Positions 25,540 through 35,055 of a stretch of 64,000 bases of DNA are shown in pieces. The notes below the pieces were generated by a model. That model was not told the DNA's origin, did no database searches, and saw only the letters and a list, made by a program, of their open reading frames with translations. Every line of letters starts with the position of its first letter. The first letter of the stretch is position 1. Source of the DNA: Paramesorhizobium endophyticum. GTDB lineage: Bacteria; Pseudomonadota; Alphaproteobacteria; Rhizobiales; Rhizobiaceae. Where the stretch lies: positions 167,347 through 231,346 of the forward strand of contig NZ_BMHH01000007.1 of NCBI RefSeq assembly GCF_014640615.1, in the 5' to 3' direction. The position numbers were made by a program, and so were the translations under genes.

Positions 25540-26715
25540 ATGCCCATGCGGAAAACAGTCTGCGCTCTTATGAGCGGATGCGTTGCTGTCATGGCGCTCG
25601 CCGCGCCGGCATTGGCCTGCACGACGCTACGTTACTTCGACGCAGCCAACAGGCTTTATCTTGGACGCACCTTGGAACTGGCTGCCGCCCTTCCATATCA
25701 ACTGGTCTATTTTCCGGCGGGACAGAAATTCAAGTCGGACGAGGTGAGCGGGCATCCGTCCCTCAACTATCAATCCCGTTACGCCATTTTTGGCATTGCA
25801 TTTCCGGATGTCTCGCCTGGCGGCAAGGCAAAGATTGCCTTGAACGACCTCAAGCTGATCGATGGCATCAACGAGGCTGGGCTATCCTTCGCGCTTTTGG
25901 CATATCCCAATGTGAACGGCCCACAGAAACAGATAGAGAAAACCCGCGCCATCCTTGCCGCAGTCGATCTCGGAACCTGGACGCTGGGGCAATTCGCCAG
26001 CGCAGCCGATGTCAGGCAAGCGCTTGCCAGGCAACCGGCCATGCTGGCTCCGATTCGCGCCCTGGGCGGTGCGGAAGGCCCGTTCCACTTCATCGTCTAT
26101 GACCGGACCGGAGCATCCATCGTCATCGAGTTCAACAAGGGCAAGGAGACGGTTTACGAGAATCCCGTCGGCGTAATGACCAACGGGCCGCAATTCTCAT
26201 GGCATCTTACGAACCTCAACAATTATACCCATCTTTCCAACATCGATAAATCCTCGGGTTCGTTTGGGGGATTCAAGGTGAAGCAGCCGGATTCGGGCAT
26301 ATCCACCGCCGGGCTCCCCGCTTCCGACACGTCGGTCGGCAGATTTGTCCGCGCCGCCTTTTATTCCACCTATACGCAGAAGGCCAAAACGCCCGATCAG
26401 GCAGTCAGGACGCTTGCGCATGTGATGAACAATTTCGACCGTCCGATCGGCATATCCATCAACAAATCCGGCGGCGAAGGAGACACGCTCGACAAAGGGC
26501 TGGGCATCACCGGAGAGTCGGAATATACGACCTGGACACGATTGGCCGACCTCGAGCGGCTGCGCTTCTTCGTTCGAGATTATACGGCACTGAATTATAC
26601 GATGTTCGAGCTGGGAAAACTCAGGACCACGAAGAAGCCGGCTGTAATTCCGCTGGCCGCTTTCATCGACAAGCCGGACGGCACGAGCGCGGTAATGGAT
26701 GCCGCCGGCAAATAG
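25540..26715 (+). CDS. Choloylglycine hydrolase / penicillin V acylase-like Ntn hydrolase
   Basis: 391 residues. A signal peptide of 26 residues is followed directly by Cys27 in ALACTTLRYF: cleavage exposes this Cys as the N-terminal nucleophile, as required for the family. LGRTLEL gives the conserved Arg; later come FHFIVYDRTGASIVIEF and EYTTWTRLADLERLRFF with the usual Arg. Linear amides (bile salts, penicillin V, acyl-homoserine lactones) are known substrates of relatives; the Brucella enzyme is linked to bile resistance. The probable location is periplasmic. ATG 25540 follows GGAG at 8 bases. Confidence 0.85.
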   Translation: MPMRKTVCALMSGCVAVMALAAPALACTTLRYFDAANRLYLGRTLELAAALPYQLVYFPAGQKFKSDEVSGHPSLNYQSRYAIFGIAFPDVSPGGKAKIALNDLKLIDGINEAGLSFALLAYPNVNGPQKQIEKTRAILAAVDLGTWTLGQFASAADVRQALARQPAMLAPIRALGGAEGPFHFIVYDRTGASIVIEFNKGKETVYENPVGVMTNGPQFSWHLTNLNNYTHLSNIDKSSGSFGGFKVKQPDSGISTAGLPASDTSVGRFVRAAFYSTYTQKAKTPDQAVRTLAHVMNNFDRPIGISINKSGGEGDTLDKGLGITGESEYTTWTRLADLERLRFFVRDYTALNYTMFELGKLRTTKKPAVIPLAAFIDKPDGTSAVMDAAGK

Positions 26716-26732
26716 GATCGGTCACGTTTCTG

Positions 26733-27590
26733 CTAATATTGCACGGAGAAACCGACGACGGGCCCGTGCTCTGTCACATCATATTTGAACTCGCCCGCCT
26801 GGGTCTCTTCCCTGTAATCCTGATAGAGAGCCCGATAGCCGACGCGCCAATTGATGGGCAAGTCGACTAGCAGGGTGCGGTAGCCGAGATAGATCTGCCC
26901 GTTGGCGCTGAGCTTCGTTCCCGCTCCGAAACCGCCGATATCGGCTTCCGCGAAAATATTCCAGCGGTCGGTCAAATCGTAGAAAATGCGCGCGCCGACG
27001 AATGGATCGGTCCATTCGACCTTGCGCGTCTCGTTCAAGAGCGGCCCGGCGTCCAGCTCCGCCTTGAGCCGCGTCCAGCGCACGCCGACAGTCGGCTCGA
27101 GTGCGAAGACCCGCGGATCGCCGAACAAGGTCGCGCCGTCGAGAGCCGCCTCATGCATGCGGTAATAGACGCCGCCCGAAAGGGTGGTGGAGGTGATGTC
27201 GACGTTGACCTCATTGCCGAGGAGGTTCTCGTCCTTGCTCACCTTGACATATTGCCCGTCGATATAGAAGCCGACCGTGCCGTTGGTGGCGTCGATATTG
27301 CCCATGAAGGCCGCGTCGAGATGATCGTATATTTCGCGGAAAGGTACATCGACGCCCGTGTCGAGCCCGAACAGGCCCGCCTTGCCGTGCAGGGAAACGC
27401 CCCATACATAGGGGCTGAAGAGGATGCGCCAGCGCTCCTGGTCCTGGATTTCCGGCGGGGCAGGCTCGAAGACATCCGCCGCCCCGGCCGGCATCACTGG
27501 CGAGGCCAGAATAAAAGTCAGCAATAGGATGCTGCGCCGGGCGGCGCGAAGAATGCCTTTTTTGCCGCTGTGCGATCCATGTCCGACCAT
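26733..27590 (-). CDS. Outer-membrane beta-barrel protein
   Basis: 285 residues. The signal peptide occupies about residues 1-38 (hydrophobic core SILLLTFILASPVMPAGA). The mature part starts with ILFSPYVWGVSLHGKAG and is a series of amphipathic strands ending in HGPVVGFSVQY, whose final Tyr fits an outer-membrane signature. Similar proteins are annotated as hypothetical outer-membrane proteins in Rhizobiales. Function unknown; a porin-like or channel role is possible. Confidence 0.65.
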   Translation of the reverse strand: MVGHGSHSGKKGILRAARRSILLLTFILASPVMPAGAADVFEPAPPEIQDQERWRILFSPYVWGVSLHGKAGLFGLDTGVDVPFREIYDHLDAAFMGNIDATNGTVGFYIDGQYVKVSKDENLLGNEVNVDITSTTLSGGVYYRMHEAALDGATLFGDPRVFALEPTVGVRWTRLKAELDAGPLLNETRKVEWTDPFVGARIFYDLTDRWNIFAEADIGGFGAGTKLSANGQIYLGYRTLLVDLPINWRVGYRALYQDYREETQAGEFKYDVTEHGPVVGFSVQY

Positions 27591-27781
27591 AGCCCCCCCT
27601 TAACAAGTGTTGCGCTGCATCATGGAGAGATGCTGCAAAACAAAGCCACGAACCCATGGTTACGCGCAGAGGGAAGCGAAATAAACTTCAAACACAAACG
27701 TAATTCCGATTTCCACTATTAAATACATCGTCTCGAAGATTTATACTGTAGTATACCCAAAATATTACTCTGAGCCAAAAG

Positions 27782-28750
27782 CTACGATATTCTTCCCGCC
27801 GCCTGCGCTCTCTTGTTACGCTCCGCCACAACGAGCCGGTGCTCGCGGTAGATGATGAAAATGCCCGCGCCAATGACGATGGTGCTGCCGACAATCATCT
27901 GCATCGTCGGGACCTCCCCAAAGATGAGATAGCCGATGGCGAGGCCGAGCAGCATTGAGGTGTATTCGAAGGGCGCGATGGTGGACATTTCCGCATAGCG
28001 GTAGCACTGGGTCAGAAATATCTGCGCGACGCCGCCCGCAAATCCCGCGCCGATCAGCATCGCCGCCTGGGCGGGGGTCGGCATCACCCAGCCGAAAGGC
28101 AGGCTGAACAGCGCCATGATGGTGGAGGTCAGCGAGAAATAGATGACGATTGTGGGTGTGCGCTCCGTCTGGACGAGGCGGCGCACCAGCAGCATGGCGA
28201 TGGCGCTCATTCCCGCTCCCGCCAGCGCCGCGAGCGCGCCTATCGTCTCGTCCGCGCCGATCTCACCGCTCGTCAGCACCGTCATGCGCGGCCAGAGGAT
28301 GACCAGGACGCCGAGAAGGCCGACCATCACCGCGCTCCAGCGGTAGATGCGCACCGTCTCGTGCAGCAGGATGGCGCTGAACACGACGACGAAGAGCGGC
28401 GCGGCGTAATTGAGCGCGATGGCCTCGGGCAGCGGCAGCTTGGTCAGCGCAAAGAAGCTGAAGCTCATCGAGGAAACGCCGACCAGCCCGCGCCAGACAT
28501 GGCTGAAGCGCTCATTGGTGCGGAACACGCCTTTCAGCTGATGGGTAAAGGCCAGATAGGCGACGATGGGAAAGATGGCGAAGAAGGAGCGGAAGAAGAC
28601 GAGTTGCCCGACCGGTATTCCGTCCGCCCCTTTCAGCAGGCTCGACATGGCGACGAAAATGCAGACAGAGGCGACCTTGAAGCCGATGCCCACCATGACG
28701 TTCGGTTCGGCACGGGTTTCGACAGGCTCCGGGCGCGAAGGAGCGTTCAA
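27782..28750 (-). CDS. EamA-family (DMT) transporter
   Basis: 322 residues with ten hydrophobic segments in two EamA repeats (about 20-155 and 170-310), including KLPLPEAIALNYAAPLFVVVF, typical of the first repeat, and TIAPFEYTSMLLGLAIGYLI of the second. DMT transporters move drugs or metabolites across the inner membrane; the substrate is unknown here. The gene is divergent to pepN (138 bp apart). Confidence 0.85.
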   Translation of the reverse strand: MNAPSRPEPVETRAEPNVMVGIGFKVASVCIFVAMSSLLKGADGIPVGQLVFFRSFFAIFPIVAYLAFTHQLKGVFRTNERFSHVWRGLVGVSSMSFSFFALTKLPLPEAIALNYAAPLFVVVFSAILLHETVRIYRWSAVMVGLLGVLVILWPRMTVLTSGEIGADETIGALAALAGAGMSAIAMLLVRRLVQTERTPTIVIYFSLTSTIMALFSLPFGWVMPTPAQAAMLIGAGFAGGVAQIFLTQCYRYAEMSTIAPFEYTSMLLGLAIGYLIFGEVPTMQMIVGSTIVIGAGIFIIYREHRLVVAERNKRAQAAGRIS

Positions 28751-28887
28751 GGCAGTGATCCCTTGGGAAATTATGACGCGGCAGGTTCGGTTTCTCCATA
28801 GGCCGCATTCATGGGGAATGCCAGCGGGAATGTTGTGTGCCGGTGTGAAGAGGGATAGGAAGGCGCGAGGGAACGTTAATTAAGGAA

Positions 28888-31539
28888 ATGACGATGCGTA
28901 CGGATACCGGCCAGACCTTCCGCCTCGAGGATTACCGCCCGACGGATTACCTGATTCCCGAGGCGGCGCTCGTCTTCGAACTTGACCCGGAGCGTACCGT
29001 CGTCCGCGCCATTCTCACCATCGAGCGGCGCGAGGGCGTGGCGGCGGGCCAGCCGCTGGTGCTCGACGGTGACGAGTTGATGCTGGTCTCACTTAGCGTC
29101 AACGGGGTGAAACTCGGCGAGAACGGCTATCAGGCGACGCCGGAGCGGCTGGAAATCACCGCGCTGCCTGAGGAGAAGCGCTTCACCGTCGAGATCGTCA
29201 CGCAAATCAACCCGACCACCAACCGCCAGCTCATGGGCCTTTACCGCTCCAGCGGCGTCTATTGCACGCAGTGCGAGGCGGAAGGGTTTCGGCGCATCAC
29301 CTATTATCTCGACCGGCCGGACGTGCTCTCGGTCTATACGGTGCGCGTCGAGGCAGCGAAGGCGGAAGCGCCCATATTGCTTTCGAACGGCAACCCCGTG
29401 GAAAGCGGCGATATCGAGGGCGGCAGGCATTTCGCCGTCTGGCACGACCCGCATCCCAAGCCGTCCTATCTCTTCGCGCTGGTCGCAGGTGATCTCGGCT
29501 TCATAACCGACCGCTTCACCACCCGCTCGGGCCGGGCGGTGGATCTCGCCATCTATGTCGAGGACGGCAAGGAATCGCGGGCATATTACGCGATGGATTC
29601 CTTGAAGCGTTCAATGCAATGGGACGAGGAAGTGTTCGGGCGCGAATATGATCTCGATGTCTTCAACGTCGTCGCCGTGTCTGACTTCAACATGGGCGCG
29701 ATGGAGAACAAGGGCCTCAACGTCTTCAACGACAGATATGTGCTGGCCGACGCCGAGACCGCCACGGATACGGACTATGCCGGCATCGAGGCTGTCATCG
29801 CGCATGAATATTTCCACAACTGGACCGGCAACCGCATCACCTGCCGCGACTGGTTCCAGCTTTGCCTGAAAGAGGGGCTGACGGTCTTCCGCGACCATGA
29901 GTTCTCCGCCGACATGCGCTCCCGCGCCGTCAAGCGCATCACAGAGGTGAAGACGCTGAAGGCGCATCAGTTTCCGGAGGATGCGGGCCCCCTCGCCCAT
30001 CCGGTGCGCCCGCGGCAATATCGCGAGATCAACAATTTCTACACGGCGACGGTCTACGAAAAGGGCTCCGAAGTGGTTCGCATGATCCGCACCATCCTGG
30101 GGCCGGACGTTTTCCGCAAGGGGATGGACCTCTATTTCGAGCGCCATGACGGCGAGGCGGCGACGATCGAGGACTTCCTCAAAGCGTTCGCCGACGCCTC
30201 GGGGCGGGACTTGAGCCAGTTCGCACTCTGGTATGAGCAGGCGGGCACGCCGAATCTCTCCGTGAGCTATGATTACGATCCGGCGGCGAAAAGTTTCACC
30301 ATCGAGTTCGAGCAGTCGCTGAAAGCCACGCCCGGCCAGAGCCGCAAGAAGCCGATGCATATTCCCATCGAATTCGGCCTCATCGGGCCTGACGGCAGGG
30401 AGATTGCGCCCGCTTCCGCCGAGGGGATGGAGGTGACCGATAACGTCATCCATCTGCGCCAGCGGAAGGAGACGGTGCGCTTCACCGGCATATCCGAGCG
30501 GCCCGTGCCGTCGCTCTTGCGGGGCTTTTCCGCCCCGGTGACGCTCACAAGCGAATTGCCGCATGAGGATCTCACCTTCCTCGCGCTCCATGACGGCGAC
30601 CCGGTCGGACGCTGGCAGGCGCTGACCAAGCTTCTGACCGGTGCGCTCATCGCCGGGGTCAAGCAGGCGCGCGGCGGCAAGAAGCTTTCCGTGAATGGCG
30701 AAATCGTCACTCTCATGGGCGGCATTGCGGCTGATGAAACGCTCGATCCCGCCTTCCGCGCCCTTTGCCTGAGCTTGCCTGGCGAAAGCGACATCGCCCG
30801 GGAGATCGGCAGCGACATCGACCCGGACGCGATATCGGCAAGCCGGGAGACGCTCGTAAAGGCGATTGCGCAAGCCCATGCCGCGCGGTTCGCCGCGCTC
30901 TACGAGAAGCTGGCGGATACGGGTCCGTTCTCATCCGATGCGGAAGGTGCCGGACGCCGGGCCTTGCGCAACACGCTGCTCAATTATTTGAGCGTGGCTG
31001 AAGGCGATCCGGCACGGGCGGCGGCGCAGTTCCATGCCGCTGACAACATGACCGACCGGGCGATGGCCCTGGGTATAGTCGTGCATCATTTCGGTGAGAG
31101 CGACAGCGCGCGGGAAGCACTCGCGGCCTTCGAGGAGCGGTTCGGCGGCGATCCGCTGGTGATGGACAAATGGTTCGGCATTCAGGCGACGCGGCCCGGA
31201 GCGGCGACGCTCGATACGGTGCAGGCGCTAATGAGCCATCCGCTCTTCTCGCTCGACAACCCCAACCGCACCCGCGCACTCATCGGCGCCTTCGCCAGTG
31301 CCAACCAGACCGGCTTCAACCGGGCCGATGGCGCGGCCTACCGCTTCTTTGCGCAGACGATCCTCAGGATCGACCCGCAGAACCCGCAGCTCGCCGCGCG
31401 GCTCCTGACAGCGCTGCGCTCATGGCGCTCGCTGGAGCCCGGACGGCGCGAACACGCCCGCGCGGCGCTGGCCCAGATCGCCGGAACGCAGAAGCTGTCT
31501 ACCGATGTGCGGGATATCGTGGAGCGGACGCTGGGGTGA
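28888..31539 (+). CDS. pepN: Aminopeptidase N
   Basis: Cytosolic M1 zinc aminopeptidase of 883 residues. The exopeptidase motif GAMEN is at 270-274, the zinc site HEYFH at 306-310 followed by NWTGNRITCRDWFQL, and the third ligand Glu329 in KEGLTVF. The C-terminal DUF3458 domains match the E. coli PepN layout and length. It trims N-terminal residues from peptides in protein turnover. ATG 28888 is preceded by AAGGAA; ATG 28894 is an alternative. Family A copy A2 follows the stop. Confidence 0.93.
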   Translation: MTMRTDTGQTFRLEDYRPTDYLIPEAALVFELDPERTVVRAILTIERREGVAAGQPLVLDGDELMLVSLSVNGVKLGENGYQATPERLEITALPEEKRFTVEIVTQINPTTNRQLMGLYRSSGVYCTQCEAEGFRRITYYLDRPDVLSVYTVRVEAAKAEAPILLSNGNPVESGDIEGGRHFAVWHDPHPKPSYLFALVAGDLGFITDRFTTRSGRAVDLAIYVEDGKESRAYYAMDSLKRSMQWDEEVFGREYDLDVFNVVAVSDFNMGAMENKGLNVFNDRYVLADAETATDTDYAGIEAVIAHEYFHNWTGNRITCRDWFQLCLKEGLTVFRDHEFSADMRSRAVKRITEVKTLKAHQFPEDAGPLAHPVRPRQYREINNFYTATVYEKGSEVVRMIRTILGPDVFRKGMDLYFERHDGEAATIEDFLKAFADASGRDLSQFALWYEQAGTPNLSVSYDYDPAAKSFTIEFEQSLKATPGQSRKKPMHIPIEFGLIGPDGREIAPASAEGMEVTDNVIHLRQRKETVRFTGISERPVPSLLRGFSAPVTLTSELPHEDLTFLALHDGDPVGRWQALTKLLTGALIAGVKQARGGKKLSVNGEIVTLMGGIAADETLDPAFRALCLSLPGESDIAREIGSDIDPDAISASRETLVKAIAQAHAARFAALYEKLADTGPFSSDAEGAGRRALRNTLLNYLSVAEGDPARAAAQFHAADNMTDRAMALGIVVHHFGESDSAREALAAFEERFGGDPLVMDKWFGIQATRPGAATLDTVQALMSHPLFSLDNPNRTRALIGAFASANQTGFNRADGAAYRFFAQTILRIDPQNPQLAARLLTALRSWRSLEPGRREHARAALAQIAGTQKLSTDVRDIVERTLG

Positions 31540-31582
31540 AACGTGGGGCGCGGTTCTTGTTTAGACGGGAGCGCCAGGAACA

Positions 31583-31738
31583 CCCCCCTCTGCCCTGCCG
31601 GGCATCTCCCCCGCAAGGGAGGAGATTGGCCTTCATCAATGGCGACTCTTTATTCTGCAACGTCTGCGATTGGCGAAAGCGGACCTCACAGCCAATCTCC
31701 CCCCTTGTGGGGGAGATGTCCGGCAGGACAGAGGGGGT
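31583..31738. repeat. Family A inverted-repeat element, copy A2
   Basis: Left arm CCCCCCTCTGCCCTGCCGGG..., core GCCTTCATCAATGGCGACTC...CAACGTCTGCGATTGGCGAA, right arm ending CAGGACAGAGGGGG. It lies 43 bases past pepN. Confidence 0.85.
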
Positions 31739-31873
31739 TGCTGTCCCGCCGACGGTTCCATTTAGAAATGCCGGCTGTAACGAAACGGCACAAACACATC
31801 CGACACCTACTTCCCTTTTTACGAGAATTATCTTAAAAGCACAACCATATTACCCGAATCACCTCGGTTCTGA

Positions 31874-31888
31874 TTAAAATTTTATTAA
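31874..31888. promoter_or_regulatory. CtrA-type box (TTAA-N7-TTAA) before pleC
   Basis: TTAA-AATTTTA-TTAA is an exact match to the full CtrA consensus, 105 bases upstream of the pleC start. CtrA has been reported to bind the pleC promoter in Brucella abortus (recalled), which supports both this site and the gene call. Confidence 0.7.
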
Positions 31889-31992
31889 AAGACTGGACAG
31901 GCCGAATCGGTTTTGATTCATTGGCCTTGGTTCGGATGTGCGGCGTCCCGAATCGCTTTCAAAGGAAAGTTCCAGCTTAGAGGGGCCAGGGG

Positions 31993-34344
31993 ATGGCAAA
32001 TGCGGACGCGTATGACGCGCCGACAGGGAGGTATTACGCCTCCGGCAAGAGAAGATCGCGCGCCGGGCTTTCCGGCCATGCGGGTCTGCTTGCCGGTCCC
32101 GCCTATCAGAAGATCGTAAGGCTTGAGCCCTGGCTGCGCCGGTCCATCCCGACGCTGATCATCCTGTTTCTGATCGTCCTTGCCGTGGCGCGCGTACTCT
32201 CGCTCATGGCGTGGCGCGAGGATATCGAGCGCAACGCGCGCTCCGCGCTGGCGCTCGCCACCACGCATATTTCCGCCGTCATCGACCGTGTGGCCGCCTC
32301 CCGCGCCAAGGCCGGGAGCACCGAGGGGCTTTCGGCGGCGGATATCGAGAACATCATCGCCGATTTCCGCTCGCGCGGCCTTATTCCGCAATCGGTGCGG
32401 ATCGCCGTGGCGGACGGCAACGCCTCCATCCTCGGCGCGTCCGGCATGGATGGGGCGCGCGGCAAGAACATCGAGAGCCTGGTTTCCGATGCACAACCGC
32501 TGTTCCTCTTCGGCGAGCGCGCCGGGGTCATGCATATCAGGCTTGGCGGCGAGGAAGCGCTAGGCTCGCTGGGCCGCACGGCGCAGGGCAATCTCGCCGT
32601 TCTGGCGGCGGAGCCGAATAGCTCGATCTATGCCGAATGGCGGCGGATCGTGTCGCTCAACATCACGCTCTTCGCCGGCACGGCGGGGGTGATGATGGCG
32701 ATCCTCTATGCCTATTTCAGCCAGGCGGCGCGGGCGCGCGACGCGGACCATATTTCCGAACAGATCCAGTGGCGCATCAATCTGGCGCTTGCACGCGGCC
32801 GCTGCGGCCTGTGGGATTGGGATATGGCGCGCGGGCGCATGTACTGGTCGCGCTCCATGTATGAAATGCTGGGCTATGAGGCCCATGACGCCATCCTCTC
32901 CTTCGGCGACGTGGCTGCCATCATCAACCCGGAAGACGGCGACCTCTACGAAATTGCCACGCAGGCGGCGGCAGGCGATATCCGCCAACTCGACAAGGTG
33001 TTCCGCATGCGTCATGCGGACGGTTATTGGGTGTGGATGCGCGTGCGCGCCGAAATCGCCGAGGACACCGACATGCACCTCGTCGGCATCGCCTTCGACG
33101 TCAGCGAGCAGCACCGTTTCGCGCAGGCCACGGCGGAAGCAGACATGCGCATCCGCGAGGCCATCGAGAATATTTCGGAAGCCTTCGTGCTATGGGACGC
33201 CAACAATCGCCTGGTCATGTCCAACAGCAAGTTCAATGAATATGCAGGGCTTCCCGCCAAGGCGCTGAAGCCGGGCGTGACGCGCAACGAGATCCAGGCG
33301 CTGATGCGGCCCTTCTCCTTCGAGCGGCGGATGGCCAATGAGAACGACCGCAGCGGCGCGCAGACCTTTGAACGGCAGCTGGCCGACGGACGCTGGCTGC
33401 AGGTCAACGAGCGGCGTACGCAGGATGGCGGCCTCGTCTCTATTGGCACCGACATCACCCAGTTGAAGCTGCATCAGGAGCGGCTGGTGGACAGCGAGCG
33501 CCGCCTGATGGCGACCATCCACGACCTTAGCCTCGCCCGCAAAGGCGAGAAGGACCGGGTACGCGAGCTTTCCGAACTCGCCAGCAAATATGCCGTCGAG
33601 AAGGAGCGCGCCGAAAGCGCCAATCGCGCCAAGTCCGAATTCCTCGCCAACATGTCACACGAGTTGCGCACGCCGCTCAACGCCATCATCGGCTTCTCGG
33701 AAATCATGAGCCAGGCCACTTTCGGCCCGCTCGGCTCCGACCGCTACGAGGAATATGTGCGCGACATCCACACCAGCGGCACCTATCTCCTCAACGTCAT
33801 CAACGACATTCTCGACATGTCGAAGATCGAGGCGGGGCATTTCTCGCTCGACCGCAGCGAAATCGACCTTTGCCCGCTGATCCGCGAAACCGTGCGGGTG
33901 ATCTCCCTGCAGGCACACGAAAAGAAGATCGCGGTGCAGACGAACATCGCCGAGACGATGACTCTCCAGGCCGACCGCCGCGCGATCAAGCAGGTGTTGA
34001 TCAATTTGCTTTCCAACGCGGTGAAGTTCTCCACCGAAGGCGGCCGCATCTCCGTGCGCGCCCGCAAGACCGCCACGGCCCTGGTGCTCGCCATCGAGGA
34101 TACGGGCTGCGGCATCCCCAAGGCGGCGCTGAAGAAACTGGGCCAACCCTTCGAGCAGGTGGAAAACCAGTTCACCAAGTCCCACGCCGGCTCGGGGCTC
34201 GGCCTCGCGATCTCCCGCTCACTGGTGCGCCTCCATGGCGGCACGCTGAAAATCCGTTCCACCGAGGGGGTCGGAACGATCGTGTCGATACGGATTCCGG
34301 TGGAGGATGCGGTGAAGGCGGAGAGCGCGGCGGAGGCGGCTTGA
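31993..34344 (+). CDS. pleC: PleC-type sensor histidine kinase/phosphatase
   Basis: Cell-cycle and polarity kinase of 783 residues that would act on DivK-type regulators. An N-terminal membrane segment (about 52-72), a periplasmic region to about 215, a second segment (219-240), then two PAS domains (about 258-370 and 385-500). The catalytic core has H556 in [20 protein letters not shown], the PleC/DivJ-type [12 protein letters not shown] and [11 protein letters not shown], then HATPase boxes N, G1 (EDTGCGIP) and G2 (GSGLGLAIS). ATG 31993 follows GGGGCCAGGGG. Neighbour order pleC-glnE-HK-RR-degP-ccm fits the Sinorhizobium locus. A DivJ-like role cannot be excluded. Confidence 0.72.
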   Translation: MANADAYDAPTGRYYASGKRRSRAGLSGHAGLLAGPAYQKIVRLEPWLRRSIPTLIILFLIVLAVARVLSLMAWREDIERNARSALALATTHISAVIDRVAASRAKAGSTEGLSAADIENIIADFRSRGLIPQSVRIAVADGNASILGASGMDGARGKNIESLVSDAQPLFLFGERAGVMHIRLGGEEALGSLGRTAQGNLAVLAAEPNSSIYAEWRRIVSLNITLFAGTAGVMMAILYAYFSQAARARDADHISEQIQWRINLALARGRCGLWDWDMARGRMYWSRSMYEMLGYEAHDAILSFGDVAAIINPEDGDLYEIATQAAAGDIRQLDKVFRMRHADGYWVWMRVRAEIAEDTDMHLVGIAFDVSEQHRFAQATAEADMRIREAIENISEAFVLWDANNRLVMSNSKFNEYAGLPAKALKPGVTRNEIQALMRPFSFERRMANENDRSGAQTFERQLADGRWLQVNERRTQDGGLVSIGTDITQLKLHQERLVDSERRLMATIHDLSLARKGEKDRVRELSELASKYAVEKERAESANRAKSEFLANMSHELRTPLNAIIGFSEIMSQATFGPLGSDRYEEYVRDIHTSGTYLLNVINDILDMSKIEAGHFSLDRSEIDLCPLIRETVRVISLQAHEKKIAVQTNIAETMTLQADRRAIKQVLINLLSNAVKFSTEGGRISVRARKTATALVLAIEDTGCGIPKAALKKLGQPFEQVENQFTKSHAGSGLGLAISRSLVRLHGGTLKIRSTEGVGTIVSIRIPVEDAVKAESAAEAA

Positions 34345-34354
34345 GCCTGGGCGG

Positions 34355-34768
34355 TCAATTCACTTTGCGAAGCCAATTCTCTACCGGCAGGCCCGGCACG
34401 CGGGAGAATTCGCGTTCATTATTCGTAACTAGCGTGGCCTTGATGGCCAACGCTTGCGCCGCGATCCACATGTCATTGGAGCCGATGGGCGTTCCCTTCC
34501 GTTCCAAGAATGTCCGCAGAATCCCATAATGGCGCGAAGCCTCCGCGTCGAGGCCGATGAGCGGTAATTGCCCGGCCAGAGTTGCCAGATGGGCGCGATT
34601 ACGCTCACCGTAGGCGCTTTTTTCTGCCCCGTATTCAAGTTCCCCAAGCACGATTGCCGAGAGATACACGTTCTCAAGTCGCAGACTATCCAGACGCTGG
34701 CGAATACCCGAGTGTTCGTTCAGGGCGGCGATAAGAATATTGGTATCCAGTAGATAGAGCGCTGCCAC
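34355..34768 (-). CDS. vapC: VapC-type PIN-domain toxin
   Basis: 137 residues with the PIN acidic triad: Asp8 in LLDTNIL, Glu43 in LGELEYG and Asp99 in SNDMWIAAQ, plus the closing TNNEREF. VapC toxins are Mg-dependent endoribonucleases, commonly cutting tRNA or rRNA. It begins 2 bases after the antitoxin gene stop, and its own stop is 10 bases from the convergent pleC stop. Confidence 0.88.
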   Translation of the reverse strand: MAALYLLDTNILIAALNEHSGIRQRLDSLRLENVYLSAIVLGELEYGAEKSAYGERNRAHLATLAGQLPLIGLDAEASRHYGILRTFLERKGTPIGSNDMWIAAQALAIKATLVTNNEREFSRVPGLPVENWLRKVN

Positions 34769-34770
34769 GA

Positions 34771-35010
34771 TTAATCGTCCAATGGCTCTATATCATCTTC
34801 TGGAGGAAGGTCTTCCGGTTCTTCCAGATCGATCTCGTTCTTTGCAGCCCAGATATCACGAAAGGCATCGGCTGCAGTTCTCGGGTGATCCGGGACCAAT
34901 CGCGCCACGACTTTTCCGCGACGAGTCACTGCAATTTCCTTCCCCGCCTCCACTTCCGCCAGCAGGGTCGAAAAATGTGACTTGGCTTCAACGACAGTGA
35001 CTGTTTTCAT
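34771..35010 (-). CDS. vapB: Phd/YefM-type antitoxin partnered with VapC
   Basis: 79 residues. The N-terminal Phd/YefM DNA-binding fold reads VTVVEAKSHFSTLLAEVEAG then KEIAVTRRGKVVARLVP; the C-terminal part is acidic and probably unstructured (EEPEDLPPEDDIEPLDD), as expected for a toxin-wrapping tail. It precedes vapC in the operon and has a 16-bp palindrome upstream, so autoregulation with VapC is likely. Confidence 0.88.
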   Translation of the reverse strand: MKTVTVVEAKSHFSTLLAEVEAGKEIAVTRRGKVVARLVPDHPRTAADAFRDIWAAKNEIDLEEPEDLPPEDDIEPLDD

Positions 35011-35027
35011 GGGCGGCCCTCATAAAA

Positions 35028-35043
35028 ATGACCATATGGTCAT
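35028..35043. promoter_or_regulatory. Perfect 16-bp palindrome, probable VapBC operator
   Basis: ATGACCATATGGTCAT is fully symmetric and lies 18 bases upstream of the vapB start codon, the usual place for toxin-antitoxin autorepression. Confidence 0.75.
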
Positions 35044-35055
35044 AGTGGGTGCGCT

